From Lingula anatina (Eukaryota; Brachiopoda; Lingulata; Lingulida; Lingulidae), in NCBI RefSeq assembly GCF_001039355.2, contig NW_019775864.1, positions 75,036 through 131,229 of the forward strand: a stretch of DNA of 56,194 bases, written 5' to 3'. The notes below the pieces were generated by a model. That model saw nothing but the letters and a program-made list of their open reading frames with translations. It made no database searches and was not told the DNA's origin. Of the stretch, positions 40,501 through 52,315 are shown piece by piece (the first letter of the stretch is position 1; the number at the start of each line of letters is the position of its first letter). Both the position numbers and the translations under genes were made by a program.

Positions 40501-42387
40501 TTGCTCATACGAATTATACAACAAAGCATTTTAAAATATGATTATAGAAACATTTCCACAATTTGACCCAAACTCAGCAAGCTTTATAGATTCTTAGTTT
40601 ATGCAGGACAACTTACCTGTTCTACTATAAAAATCCTATACTCTAGTTTCTGTCTGAACAGTATTGTGTGGATATATTTTAGAAATATTTCCAGATGCTC
40701 CAATCGGTCTCTGTATGGCACAACAATGGCCACCGTGTGTCGTGGCTCACAATCAGTGGGTCTCCAAAATCCTCCGGGTCGTACTTCAGGGAATGTTTTT
40801 AAAAGTGACAAAGGTTCTATCTTCCCCTCTGCAAAATAAGATTGTAGTCTAAGAAAATAGGGAAAAATAGGCTGAAACTCATTGTCATGTGCAATTTTTG
40901 CATGTTTGCAATTTGATATGACCAAATCTAATGGTGGTTTGGTGTTTTATGGTAAGTACTGCAATTAGAACGATGTGTTAGAGTCTTCAAAGGGCCTTGT
41001 TTATACCAGAAAGTAGATCGCAAGTAACGACTACTAGCTGTTAATCGCACCACGATCGTTGCACAATGGTGTATCTTTTTTCAATATTGTGACGAGTTTG
41101 AAGATGTTTTAATATCACGCTGACATAAAACTCCAAAAATATGGTCATACTATTCAAGGACAAACTTTGGTTTTGTCTGTAAAGCATGGTCTAACAACTT
41201 ACCCCGGGGTCCAACTACCCCCGGTCTCCCCTAGCCTTCGATGGTTGTAGTGTGAATGTGGTATTAAGTAAAGATAAGAATTTCTTTGATGGTTTAATTT
41301 TTTCCCTTTGTCAAGAAAATCCACTACTGCTGTGATGATATGCACCTTTCAATCAGAATTTATGTAAATATTTTAAATTATTAATAATACCAGTAGGACT
41401 AACGAATATTTAGCAAAATATGAAATTCAGAAAAAGATTTAACCAGATGGCCACACTTACCTCATAGCACACTTCCCCGTCATTATTTAATGGTCATTAG
41501 TATATATATATATATATGTTAATATATTCTAATAAATTGCATTTTTTAGATTGCAACTACTCTAGCCAACAGTCACTCCTGCAATAAACATCCTAGGCTT
41601 GTTACCTNTAGTCAAGCCATCAGTAAGGTACCGGTAACATTAAGTAGGTTAATGGGCAACAATAGCATGTTCTCATTTCTCGTCAGCTCGTCTCATTAAA
41701 TTGAAAGTTAGGTCAACTCTCCATGTCAACCATTAGTTTCAGCAAACTGACAATGACATAAAATGAATAAAAGTATGCCACAACATAAAATGAACTTTTA
41801 GACTGCAAGCAACCCTTGGCATACATAAAACAACGCTCATTATACAAAGCAAGAGAGTGATTAAACTACTAAGGGGCACGCGTCATGTTTTTGCTCTACA
41901 AAGAATTTCATGAAGTTATTAGTCAAATTTTATATTTTAACGTGAGCGATATGAATGGAGTATACAACTAAGTAATTACAATTCAAAACAGGCTTGAGAG
42001 AAAGTCTAGGACGATGCAAAAGTATAATGGGAAGGTAGAGGTTGCTGAAATGGGGGATGGGCTCTTACCTAAAGCATGTGGAAAAGCATCACACAGGTCT
42101 ATGATGTTACTTCCTGCTCTGTTGGAAGATACTGACTTGGCTTCAAGGTTAGCATACTCCAATTCCGTTAATTTCCTAACAACATGTTGTACGTAATTAT
42201 CAGTAGGACGATCATCCGTCTTAAGCAAAACCGACATCGACAGCTGTAACACCAATAACAGCACCAATATTAAGGCACCGAATACAGGGTACCAGGAAGT
42301 CAAACTTCCCTTACAAGTAGATCTACATAGAATCCTTGGGTAAATTGACCAGCTCACAAACATTTTATAGGTGCATCTTTCTGCCAT
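32883..42387 (-). CDS. Beta-1,4-galactosyltransferase (B4GALT1-6 type)
   Basis: A Golgi type II enzyme that transfers galactose (or a related UDP-sugar) to terminal GlcNAc or Glc. Minus-strand exons with GT-AG borders: 42387-42069, 40828-40617, 34861-34674, 34023-33901, 33670-33566, 33111-32883; 1176 bases in phase, 391 residues plus TAA. Features: cytoplasmic tail, membrane segment about 34-55, sugar-nucleotide motif VVPYRDR (142-148), FNRGMLMNIGF, metal-binding DVD at 209-211, FGGV, GWGGEDDD at 270-277 and metal ligand His304 in MLKHG. GWGGEDDD with FNR places it with B4GALT1-6 rather than B4GALT7; I cannot pick the number. The C-terminus runs about 30 residues beyond the usual YTxITVDI end and is lysine-rich. 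The exon 5 donor is weak (AAG then GTTTAT) but the phases demand it. Intron 2 (5.8 kb) carries a Tc1 relic and a MITE. A second version of exon 1 is at 43528-43210. Confidence 0.93.
34493..34550. repeat. (AAT)n microsatellite
   Basis: Nearly twenty AAT units in B4GALT intron 3. The B4GALT-like relic at 23.7 kb lacks this expansion at the matching place. Confidence 0.95.
35303..35528. mobile_element. MITE family 1, copy in B4GALT intron 2
   Basis: Ends AGACTGGGTTCCCACAG and CTGTGGGAATGGTCT, with inner TTTAGATCGATC and GATCGATCTAAA pairing. It is very similar in the middle to 7374-7591 (TTACAGCTTTTAGTAGGCGG). Confidence 0.75.
36109..36131. repeat. Palindrome ATGTCGT-TTTT-ACGACAT, copy 1
   Basis: An 18-base hairpin-forming sequence; with flanks, 23 bases are identical to 36725-36747. 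This copy lies outside the Tc1 element. Confidence 0.8.
36550..37526 (-). pseudogene. Tc1 transposase, inactivated
   Basis: The minus strand first reads a helix-turn-helix region (VRTMQRVWSRYRNTGS, GRPRKTTGREDRR) and the start of the DDE domain. After a stop and a frameshift at about 37158 the reading continues as WTVHDNWSYIFFSGECRICL, VWGCISIHGVGKLIVVDGN, then HQDYNAPCHRPRAV and, after further breaks, SPERIRQLYESLPRR. The first catalytic Asp is Gly (FSGE for FSDE), an extra residue disrupts QDNAPCH, there are in-frame stops, and a palindrome replaces the WP of the usual WPxQSPD stretch. Not functional. Confidence 0.88.
36725..36747. repeat. Palindrome ATGTCGT-TTTT-ACGACAT, copy 2, inside the Tc1 element
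   Basis: Identical over 23 bases to 36109-36131. It interrupts the transposase where the family has WPxQSPD, adding about 18 bases net, so it was gained after the element inserted or was active. Confidence 0.75.
37744..40616. other. B4GALT intron 2, remaining part, no gene recognised
   Basis: Open frames such as 38157-38465 (+) have no recognisable similarity. Nothing else is supported. Confidence 0.4.
41608..41608. other. Single N in B4GALT intron 1
   Basis: Sequence right of it (41609-42060) resembles 25255-25690; sequence left of it does not. It may be another contig join, but there is no overlapping duplicate that proves it. Confidence 0.5.
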
Positions 42388-43025
42388 TGCGTGTTGACAC
42401 CAGGAAACCCGTCATCTAGACATTGATGTCCTTGAGAGCCGACTGAAGTCACGTGTCCCCGCCTCTCCCCCTCTCTGTCTGTAACTCTCCCCGTACCTTT
42501 GTACCTTTCTGTATTTGTAGCTTTAATTAGTATTAAATGTTTGTATATTTAATGTCAAAGTTATAAAGTCAATAAACTACGCCAAACTTTTAATGAGCGA
42601 CTGTGTAACGAGGACGTCAGACGTCAGGGTACAGCAGTTTACGTTGAGGTACAATGGAGAAGCAAGGGTCGCGTACGGTTTTTGTTTTGACTTCATCGAG
42701 AACGATCTGACTGGTGACCCAGGGCAAATTTTCACGTACATGTAACATGTTTTAGATGAATATTCTAGAAATCACAGCTGAATATTCTAGAAATCACAGC
42801 TGAGACGTCAGTTGGCAGGTAGGGAGGGTTGAAATCCACCGGTAACCCGAGTGAATTAGAAGAAATAAAAGATACATGTACAGTGTGTAAGATACTTATA
42901 CCCCTTTCACACTGCTACCTGAAGAGAATCCGAATTTTTCAAATTCGAACTTTTGGTGAAAATCCGATTACCTTGCTTGTTCAAACAAGCAAAGCGAAAC
43001 CGAATCCTACGTTGAAATATTCCAG
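41888..43025. repeat. First version of the B4GALT exon-1/promoter stretch
   Basis: Nearly identical to 43027-44213. It ends exactly at the N at 43026, at ATATTCCAG, the point where the second version continues into GTTAACTTCC. Differences include Val/Leu and Ala/Gly codon changes in exon 1 and absence of the (AT)n run. Confidence 0.9.
42758..42792. promoter_or_regulatory. Two perfect heat-shock-element motifs upstream of B4GALT
   Basis: GAATATTCTAGAA occurs at 42758-42770 and 42780-42792; each has the alternating GAA-nn-TTC-nn-GAA order of a three-unit heat shock element. They lie about 370-405 bases upstream of the B4GALT ATG, within a 22-base direct duplication. CGTCAG/GACGTCAG motifs are close by (e.g. 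42611-42627 and after 42800). Function is inferred only from the motif. Confidence 0.5.
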
Positions 43026-43026
43026 N
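43026..43026. other. Single N at the junction of the two exon-1 copies
   Basis: The text before it and after it are parts of the same ~1.15-kb sequence in an order that places one overlapping end beside the other. Confidence 0.9.
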
Positions 43027-43209
43027 TTTTTTGCTCTACAAAGAATTTCATGAAGTTATTAGTCAAATTTTATATTTTAACGTGAGCGATATGAATGGAA
43101 TATACAACTAAGTAATTACAATTCAAAACAGGCTTGAGAGAAAGTCTAGGACGATGCAAAAGTATAATGGGAAGGCCAGAGGTAGCTTAAATGGGGGATG
43201 GGCTCTTAC

Positions 43210-43528
43210 CTAAACCATGTGGAAAAGCATCACACAGGTCTATGATGTTACTTCCTGCTCTGTTGGAAGATACTGACTTGGCTTCAAGGTTAGCATACTC
43301 CAATTCCGTTAATTTCCTAACAACATGTTGTACGTAATTATCAGTAGGACGATCATCCGTCTTAAGCAAAACCGACATCGACAGCTGTAACACCAATAAC
43401 AGCAACAATATTAAAGCACCGAATACAGGGTACCAGGAAGTCAAACTTCCCTTACAAGTAGATCTACATAGAATCCTTGGGTAAATTGACCAGCTCACAA
43501 ACATTTTATAGGTGCATCTCTCTGCCAT
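43210..43528 (-). CDS. Alternative or allelic copy of B4GALT exon 1
   Basis: Encodes the start, tail, membrane segment and stem exactly as 42387-42069, with two visible replacements (Val to Leu in the membrane segment, Ala to Gly in FPHAL) and the same GTAAGA donor. It is intact and would join exon 2 in the same phase. I read it as the second allele rather than a real duplicate exon, because of the N between the copies. Confidence 0.75.
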
Positions 43529-43649
43529 TGCGTGTTGACACCAGGAAACCCGTCATCTAGACATTGATGTCCTTGAGAGCCGACTGAAGTCACGTGTCCC
43601 CGCCTCTCCCCCTCTCTCTCTGTAACTCTCCCCTCTCTCTTTCATTTTT

Positions 43650-43653
<4 letters not shown>

Positions 43654-43684
<31 letters not shown>
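43654..43684. repeat. (AT)n microsatellite
   Basis: About fifteen AT units in the second version of the promoter stretch, absent from the first. Confidence 0.95.
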
Positions 43685-43686
<2 letters not shown>

Positions 43687-44599
43687 CTTGTACCTTTCTG
43701 TAGTTGTAGCTTTAATTAGTATTAAATGTTTGTATATTTAATGTCAAAGTTATAAAGTCAATAAACTACGCCAAACTTTTAATGAGCGACTGTGTAACGA
43801 GGACGTCAGACGTCAGGGTACAGCAGTTTACGTTGAGGTACAATGGAGAAGCAAGGGTCGCGTACGGTTTTTGTTTTGACTTCATCGAGAACGATCTGAC
43901 TGGTGACCCAGGGCAAATTTTCACGTACATGTAACATGTTTTAGATGAATATTCTAGAAATCACAGCTGAATATTCTAGAAATCACAGCTGAGACGTCAG
44001 TTGGCAGGTAGGGAGGGTTGAAATCCACCGGTAACCCGAGTGAATTAGAAGAAATAAAAGATACATGTACAGTGTGTAGGATACTTATACCCCTTTCACA
44101 CTGCTACCTGAAGAGAATCCGAATTTTTCAAATTCGAACTTTTGGTGAAAATCCGATTACCTTGCTTGTTCAAACAAGCAAAGCGAAACCGAATCCTACG
44201 TTGAAATATTCCAGGTTAACTTCCTGTTTTGAACACTCACGCATGCGCCGCCCTGGAAAATTCAAAATAAAAAAACATAGAATATGGCGCCATTTACGGC
44301 TTTAATCGTACTCAGCTTTTGCCTTATTTTTTATTTGTAACAGCAAATTTATTTAAGCATTCTCAGAACGTATCAGATGGCAAAATAATTTACGTTTATC
44401 AATGTTGTAGTGAGCGGTGACCTCCAAATACGTTTCGTGCAATCGCTTTTAAGTGTTAAACAAGTGTTCATGGATACCCACACTTTTTCTGCGCACTTGC
44501 GCAGTAAGATCTAAACAGGTGTCGGTTCCGGTAAGTTATTCGAAGCGCTGAAGAAAGTCCAGCACGCTAGAAGGATTTTGGGAGACCCAGTGGCAGATC

Positions 44600-45366
44600 T
44601 AAGGAGAGGGGGGAGCAGGAGGCGGTGGGTTATACAATGAAACTATAGCCGTTTTTATTTGATTTATCGTAGTTTCTATCCCCAGTATTTCAGCATTAAG
44701 GTTGCTGGTATTGATAGCTTGGAACTTTACATCTTTCTTAACGAGTATAGCCACTCCGCCCGCCTCCATGCGCATCTCTGTCCCTGCGCAACACCTGATA
44801 GCCGCTCACAGATAATTTTGTCTTCTCACTCAACTTTGTCTCGTTTATGCATACGATGTCAGGTTTATGCTCTACCAGATATTCAACTAAGAGTTGTTTC
44901 TTGGTTTTAAGACTGTTTATGTTGATATGCATCAGGTGTGCCGCCATTTTTAGCTAGTGTGATGGGTCCTTGTGTTTGATTTGATTTTTTCACTTAAAGG
45001 CAACATGGTGGATAGTTTCGCCATCAATATTAACTTTGTATCTTTGCATATGTCACTTTCATTTGTTTGTATTTTTAGGCGTTTTGATGTTATTTTGATA
45101 AGTATTTTCGCTAGACATATTGCCAGTTTTATTGATTCGCTCACATTTCCCTTCTTTGCGTTGTCTATTGCAGTGCGCTTCTGTTCTGAGTTAATTTCTT
45201 TTTTGTATATCTTGCATCCTTTGAAAGATGCAGGGTGTTCTTCCTTGCAATTGGCGCAACTGCGGCCGCTATCCGAGTATTTTTTGTGACTGTGCGCCCC
45301 TCCACAGTTCTTCCAAGTCTCGGGTGACTCGCATTGTTCGGCTACGCAAGGAGTTATTTTTTTCAC
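44600..45366 (-). pseudogene. LINE fragment: end of ORF1 and start of the endonuclease ORF2
   Basis: Minus strand. At 45366-44950 the frame reads CGGAHSHKKYSDSGRSCANC and EEHPASFKGCKIY, cysteine/histidine knuckles like those at the end of ORF1 in Jockey/CR1-type LINEs. At 44947 a new frame starts MAAHLMHININSLKTKKQLL and PDIVCINETKLS, the apurinic-type endonuclease start (NxNSL, xxETxL). After DAHGGG the frame shifts and continues as GVAILVKKDVKFQAI to YNPPPP, ending at a stop near 44600. No reverse transcriptase follows, so the 3' part is lost. Confidence 0.75.
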
Positions 45367-46333
45367 AGGTAATTATTTGGACGATGTGCTGGAAAGGAAC
45401 GATATCATAGAAAGCGATTATAAGGTGGTGACTGAGGATGGTGGCCTGAGTTTTTTTTGAGTCGGTGATAGATGGCTTTTTTATGGCACAACCCAGTGAA
45501 AAATCACCAAGGAGAAGTAAAAAAAAAACGTCCCAACTGTGGTTTGTGAAAATGACATTCAAGTGAACGTCTGTCCTCACTGCCAAAGGACATAATACAT
45601 AAATGTTTGGACCCTCCTGTCCTTGGGTCCCATAAACATATACATTGTGACAGTGCCTAAGCTTTGTGTCTGGTTTTAAATTTCTTAAAGTATTTTTTCT
45701 CTCACTCGGTATAATTTTAATATTATAATGCATTAAAGTAAAATTTTAATCAAAGGTTGAGGCAATGCCACGACGTCAGTTTACTGAATACTCGTTATAA
45801 ATTTCTTTATCTTGGAAATATCCTTTTTTCAGGATTATTTTGACACGTACTAACACTGTTCATATTTGTCGGTAAACAAGTGCACAGTGCTAAACATTAA
45901 GAATAATTTTTATTCATTCATAAATATATTTACGTACAAAATACATCAGAAATTTTAGTATTTACTGAGCTCTTTAAAGTGAAACAAATAAAGATGAGAA
46001 TATAGAATTTCAAACTATTATTTACTATATTAACTTAAAATATCTTTTAAGTCAACTCTATACTCAAGCATCATGATAGTAGCATCTGTGAGTAAAACCA
46101 TTTTATTATATCAATAGAAGAACAAAACCAAAAACAAAATTTTACACATAAGCAGTAATTAATGAAGTCATTAGAATGATTAAGTTGCTACAGTTTTCCA
46201 GTTTTATGCAGTCTATGTTGGCATTTTTTTCAACCGTGCAAATAGAAATAATTATATTCTTTTTTTATCTGACTTGCTGATACCAGTCTGTGCCAGATAC
46301 TATTCCACTCACAGGCCAGCAAGGTCTGAGAAT

Positions 46334-48176
46334 CTAATGGGCCGAATGAAAAAAAAATCCTAAATTTTCGATTGCTTCCTTTAACGAGCCAGTGTTGGAG
46401 AAAACTATTCCCAAATAGGGGTATTGTTTTACTTCTTCTATGGGTTCATCATTAATGTGAAATTTTGTTTGATGGTCAAGTTTACCCTTCTTGCTAAACA
46501 CCATTATTTTTGTTTTCTTTGTATTTATGTGTAACTTCCACTTTTGACAGTACTGTTCTAGTTTGTTCAGAAGATTTTGCAGTCCGTCCTTTGTTCTCGA
46601 CAGTAGGACTAGGTCATCGGCATAAAGTATGTGGTTGATTGTGGTTTTACATGTATGGAAGGATTCTATTATGTCGTCTATAAATATATTGAAGAGTGTT
46701 GGACTTAGATTATCACCTTGGTGGATTCCAATTTTAGCAAAAAAGGGTTTGGTATAACTGTTGCCTGTGGAGATTCCTAATTTAGTATTTTTGTACATTT
46801 GTTTAATCACATTGTAAAATTTTCCTCCTATTCCAAGTTTCTGTAATTTGAGAAGCAGACCTTTGTGCCACGCTGAATCAAATGCCTTTTTAAAATCAAT
46901 AAAGCATGCATAGACCTTCCTATTTTGGCTTTAAGTTTTATTTAATTTTTTATTTATTTTATTTAAGTTGCTTGTACTTTTTGCAAGCTTGATGATAAGT
47001 GTGAGAGATAAAGTGATTATTCGGGTTTTTGTGGAGTAGTCTCCCGAGGTGTTTGATATTTCTTTTTACTTCAATGCATTGATTGTCAAACCAGGGCTGC
47101 TTTTTATTCCTTTTTCTCTCATTACCATTTTTCTTTGACATTCTTTTTGTACGCAGTGATGCACTAGCTGTGTCATATAGGATTTTAGTTAAAGACTGAC
47201 ATGCCTTATTTACTCCCTCTTTAGTAGTTGGGAAGGTGGTAGTTTGAAATTCACATATGGCTTCTATGTTTTTTTCACTTTCCAGTTCACGGAGGAATTT
47301 ATCTGCAGAGTCGATGCCCCAGATGTACTGATCTTTGTATTTTTAGAGGGGAATAACTTTTGGTGACTCCTTGAAACCCTTACTTGCAATTGTAAGATCT
47401 AGAAGACAGTGATCTGAGATATAGTCAATTGGGTGAACAGTGAAATACTTTACACTATCAACTAACTTATCACTCAAAACTGCATAATCCACTGCACTAC
47501 AGCCATTTTGATTGTAACATGTGTAGTACCCTAATGAATTTCCTAACACTCTTCCATTCAGTATTCTCAAATTGCTGCTAATGCATAATTCTACAAGGGT
47601 TCTTCCCTGGGAGTTTATGATACTGTCTAAGTTGTTCCGAGCAGGAGTGAGCATATCTGTGGGGTGGCTACCAGGCACTGGGATACCGTGTGTGTTATCA
47701 TTTTTGATATAATCTGGGAGTGTACCAGTTCGAGCATTAAAATCACCCATGCCATTTGACTGATGCTGAGCTATTTCTTCCTCAAGGATGTCAAAGGTTG
47801 CTTCATCAAATCTCCCATTCTTTGGCTTAACATAAACTGCGCACACAAATAAGTCTCTTTGGAGACCAAAACACTGTCCTGGTAGCCTTATCCATAAGGT
47901 ATTTTCACTTTTGCTAGAGATAACATGAAGAGCACCACTAAATTGTTTTCTGTAATATATAACTATACCGCCAGATGGGCGACCTTTTGTTTTCTTTTTT
48001 GTTTTTATTTTGCAGAAGTGGCCATGTGAGCCACTAGGTAGGACCATTTTTGATCTCAGGGTACTAAAAGTTTCTACACATATGAAAATATCAAAATTTT
48101 CTACCATCTCAACAAAGTTTTCATCAGTAAGTTTCTTTGCTAATCCTCTAATATTTCTCATACCGATGCGTAACAT
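46334..48176 (-). pseudogene. LINE (endonuclease plus reverse transcriptase), internally deleted
   Basis: Minus strand. 48176-47343 encodes an exonuclease-endonuclease-phosphatase domain: MRNIRGL, CVETFSTLRS, GDFNART and SDHCLLDL. 47340-46959 gives the linker (KKQPWFDNQC, YHQACKKYKQLK). After a deletion that removes the reverse-transcriptase fingers, 46925-46334 reads FKKAFDSAWHKGLLLKL, IHQGDNLSPTLFNIFIDDI, HILYADDLVLLS with intact YADD, WKLHINTKKTKIM and YLGIVFSNTG, then ends abruptly. The deletion and truncated end make it inactive. It is a different element from 44600-45366. Confidence 0.88.
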
Positions 48177-48419
48177 GTTTCTATGTAATTATTGATATCT
48201 CTTTAAAAACATACAAAAAGACCTATCCACACTACTTCAATTAGACGTTAAGTGGAAAAAACGTTTTAGCTTTTTGTCTTCAAACTTAAGGAACTGATGA
48301 ATATTCATAAAATACGGGTCGAGTTCGAGTTTTCAGCATAAATGCAACACTGATAATACATTTTATGGAAAACCGATAGGCCTATTGTCTTTCAAGAAAC
48401 TCACAGGAATGCTCTATCG

Positions 48420-48587
48420 CAGGGGCGGATTTAGGCCGTCTTCTGGGTCTTCCGGAAGACGGTCAGATTTTAAAGTTTACATTGACGGGTATCTAATATT
48501 TTCTGTCGGAAGACGGTCAAAAATGGAGGATGGATTAACAAAAATAATTTGGAAGACTGTCAGAAAATATCTCTGGATCCGCCCCTG
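48420..48587. mobile_element. 168-bp MITE with CAGGGGCGG ends, second copy
   Basis: Same length and ends as 19902-20069, flanked by CTATCG on both sides (48414-48419 and 48588-48593). It lies in the reverse-oriented repeat region near GATAGGCCTATTGTC. Confidence 0.85.
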
Positions 48588-50782
48588 CTATCGTACAGGT
48601 CAACTTTGAAAATCAGTTTGATTGAACTATTTTTACAAAAAATATGCTGCTTTTGCACTATTTTTCAGCATATGTTATGAACCAATGCACAGCTATATAA
48701 CATGACAACATTGTCATATTTTGCTCTAAAACTCCTACGACTGATTTGTAGGACTAATACCGGTATACATGTGGAACCCTGCACCAATTCCACATTGTGT
48801 AATCATAGTTAGTCAACATGTTTTTATCTAATTTGCATCTGTCCTGCATTAATAATTATCATTCTCTGTAGAGACCTACACAGTAGTAGGTACATGTATG
48901 CCCGAGTCAGTTGGGTATGACATGTTAATATTGCACAACAATTAGTATGTAATTAAGTACACTGTAGCAGACACTGGCACGCATAGATTCCCTGTAGATA
49001 ATCTGTATAAAATCAGAATTCTTGTACATAATAGACACACTTTAGATTTGGAACTGAGGTTGGTCTGTTATGCTTCTCTGTGCATGTAAAGTGTAAGACT
49101 GAGTCGGATCTGAAGTCATGTCGGAGCCCATAGCTTAGTTAATTTGTTAATGGAAATTGTTACACAGAAATTGAGCACAATTATTAATTAAAGTGAAAGT
49201 AATTTTTTGGTAGCTCTAAACATCCAGATCAAGTGTGAAAGCCTGATAAGCCTTATAGGTTCAGTTTTGACGAAGTTATCCCACCCCCCTTTTTATGTAC
49301 AGGCACAGATGTGTCTGTACATATTGCTGTCACCTGCGTCTGTCGTCACCGTCATCACTGTGCACTTTCAGCGTAAACACGATAAGTGGAAGACAGTTTT
49401 ACTTTTCGGATTTATATTCACAGAGTTGATGAATATTCATAAAACGCAGGTCAAGTTCGAAAATCAGCATGATCGGGCAATTATGGTAGAAGTTATGCTG
49501 TTCTTTTCACTTTTCAGCATATATACAACACTGTAAACACATTTCAATGAAAACCGATAGGCCTGTTGTCATTCTTACTAAAATCTTACTAAAATCTTGT
49601 AAGCAATCTTACTAAAATGCAGGTCAAGTTTGAAAATCGGCTTGATCGGGTCTCTATTTTAGTAGTTATGCTGTTTTTTCACTTTTCAGCATATATGCAA
49701 CACTGTAAACACAATATAAGAAAAGCAGATAGGCCAATTGTCATTACACTCACAGGAGTGGTCAATCTTACTAAAATGCAGGTTGAGTTTGAAAATCAGC
49801 ATAATTGGGCCATTATTTGTTTTTTCACATTTCCTCAGATTCAATTCTTAGGCATGTTAACAGTCTCATTATTTAACTAATAAGATATGTAAAAGTGTTT
49901 GTTTGACATTTCCTGCATCTTTACAACATTGTTAGTTGATTATGTAAAAATGATGGTAAACTTGTTATCTTGTATTGGGTAATAAAGTTTCAAAAATGGA
50001 AATAAACTCATATCATTGCAGTTTGTCAGATTCAATCATTCACTATGTTTAGAATCTCAGAATGGAGGAGATTGGACATTTAACACTGTTCTATTGATAT
50101 TTTTCCCATGTCATCAATTTTCTTAGTTGATCATATAAAAATGGCAGTAAACTGTTAATTTTGTTTTATGTTAAAAAATTGTTAAAAATGGGAAAAAAAA
50201 ACATTTCAGAACAGTGCTGCCTTGTTTACATTTTGGCATTTTCAAGGTGTGACTTTGAAGTTCCATGGGCCTGAAAACCCTTGCTAGTCACATTTTCTGA
50301 ATATCCATGATACTAATATTTTATTATTAAAAATTGATGGTAATTATGCTGTTAAACATTATGTAATGTTGCATCAAAATTTGAAGAAACCCCTATTTTG
50401 GGCACTGCCCCCATGATGACCATTTAAGGAAAACCATGTGGCTTACTGTTCTCAAACTTACAGGAAAGAAACATGGGACTAAAATACAGCTTAAGTAGGC
50501 AATGCAGTCTGTTTGGTAAATTTTTCTGGCAGTTAAACAGTTTTGTGTGAAAGTTTAATTTTTCACATATTGGCATTTTCAAGGTGTGACTTAGAACCTC
50601 CACGGGCTTAAAGACCCATGCTAGTCACATTTTCTGAAAATCCATGATGCGTATATTTTATTATTAAAAATTGATGGTCATAATGGTGTTAAGCATTATG
50701 TTATATTGCATCAAAATAGAAGAAACACAATTTTGGGTGCTGCTGCCATGATGGCCATTATGGGAAAACCATGTTACTTATG

Positions 50783-50951
50783 CAGACCTGTAGCCAGGGG
50801 GGGTTCAGGGGGGTTCGAAAGAACCGCCCCTTTTGCTGGGAAAACGTCCACCCTGGGTAAAATTTGATCTAGGTACATGAAGTTTTTATGGAAAAAGGTC
50901 CACTTTTTCAGAAAAAGAACCCCCCTTTTGAAATTGCTGGCTACGGGCCTG
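50783..50951. mobile_element. Inverted-repeat element, family 3, second copy
   Basis: Ends CAGACCTGTAGCCAG and CTGGCTACGGGCCTG, with TGGGTAAAATTTGATCTAGG and AAAAAGAACCCCCC inside, matching 8458-8625. Confidence 0.7.
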
Positions 50952-52315
50952 TTATGATTGTCAAACATTCAAAAAAGAAACACAGGACTAAAATGCAGCC
51001 TGAGTTGGAAAAGCAGTCTAATTAGCTGGTAATCAAATTTTCTACATGTCCATGCTATTTATAGTCAATAATCAAAAATTGGTGATAATTATTCTGTAAT
51101 TTATTATTTAATTTTACATCAAAATTGACAAAAATCTTTTTGCACTGCTACTACAAACATTATGAAAAGAAAACTGTGTTACTTATTATTATTAACTTAT
51201 AAGTATGATTTTTAGGATTGGCATTCAGTTCAAATTATAAAGCCACCTCAATTGGGTTATCATTTACTATTGAATTTATGCAATTTTGTGTGAAATTTTC
51301 ATTTTTCTCATTCTGGCATTTTCATAGTGTGAACTTGAACTCCCATGGGCCTGAAGCCTTATGCTTGTTACAAATTTTACTTACATTGGTATTACCTGCA
51401 TAATTAAAATTTGATGTTGAATTTGCAGTTAAGCATAATGTATTTTTGCATCAGAATTGACGGTAGCCCATTTTGTGCATTGTTATTTTCTGCTTTTTGT
51501 CTGTACATTTGACAGCTTTGCTGCCTTGTTATTTTATTATTAGTTACTGTGGTTTTTCCTCAGATTCAGTGCTCATGCATGTTAACAGTCTATGTATTGA
51601 ACTAATTAGATACATAAGAGTGTTCTTTAGAAATTTTCTGCATCTTAAAGTATTGTTAGTTGATTATATAAAAATGATGGTAAACCTGTTATTGTGTATT
51701 GTGTAATTAAGTGTCAAAAATGGAAATAATGTCATATTTTGGCAGTTTGTCATATTCAATCATTAACTATTTTCAGAATCTCAGATATTATTTGAAAGTT
51801 GTTCTTTTGATGATCTTACATTTCAGCAATTTGCTTAGTTGTTAATATAAAAAGGAGAGTAAATTGGTTATTTTGTATTTGTAAAAATGGAAAAAAACTC
51901 ATTTCATTACTGTTAACTCATGCTTACATTTTGGCATTTTCAAGGTGTGACTTTGAACTTCCAAAGATCTGAAGACCTTTGCTAGTCACATTTTCTAAAT
52001 ATCTTTGTTACCTGCAGTTCATAATTAAAGTTTGGTGTTGATTCTGGTGTTTAAAAACATCTAATATATATTGTATCGAAATTGAGGAAAAACCTATTTT
52101 GGGCACTGCTACATGTACCACAGCTACCATATAGGGAAACCAAGTCACTTTCTCTTCTCAAACTCAATGAAAAGAAACATAAGTAAATACAGCTTCAGTT
52201 GAAAAACCAGTCTGATTTCTTTTAGTTTAACTTTTTTTTTTTTGTGAAATTTTCATTTTGTTCATTCTGGCATTTTCAAAGTTTGAACTTGAACTTTCGT
52301 GGACCCAAAGTCTTA

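Larger units (their letters stand above)
43027..44213. repeat. Second version of the B4GALT exon-1/promoter stretch
   Basis: Repeats 41888-43025 with few substitutions plus an (AT)n run at 43654-43684, then continues into sequence not found after the first version. The tandem heat-shock-type motifs recur at 43947-43959 and 43969-43981. Confidence 0.9.

Noticed and set aside
45269-45733. 154-codon minus-strand open frame
   Set aside because: Only its end overlaps the LINE ORF1 fragment, in another frame; the rest shows no similarity.
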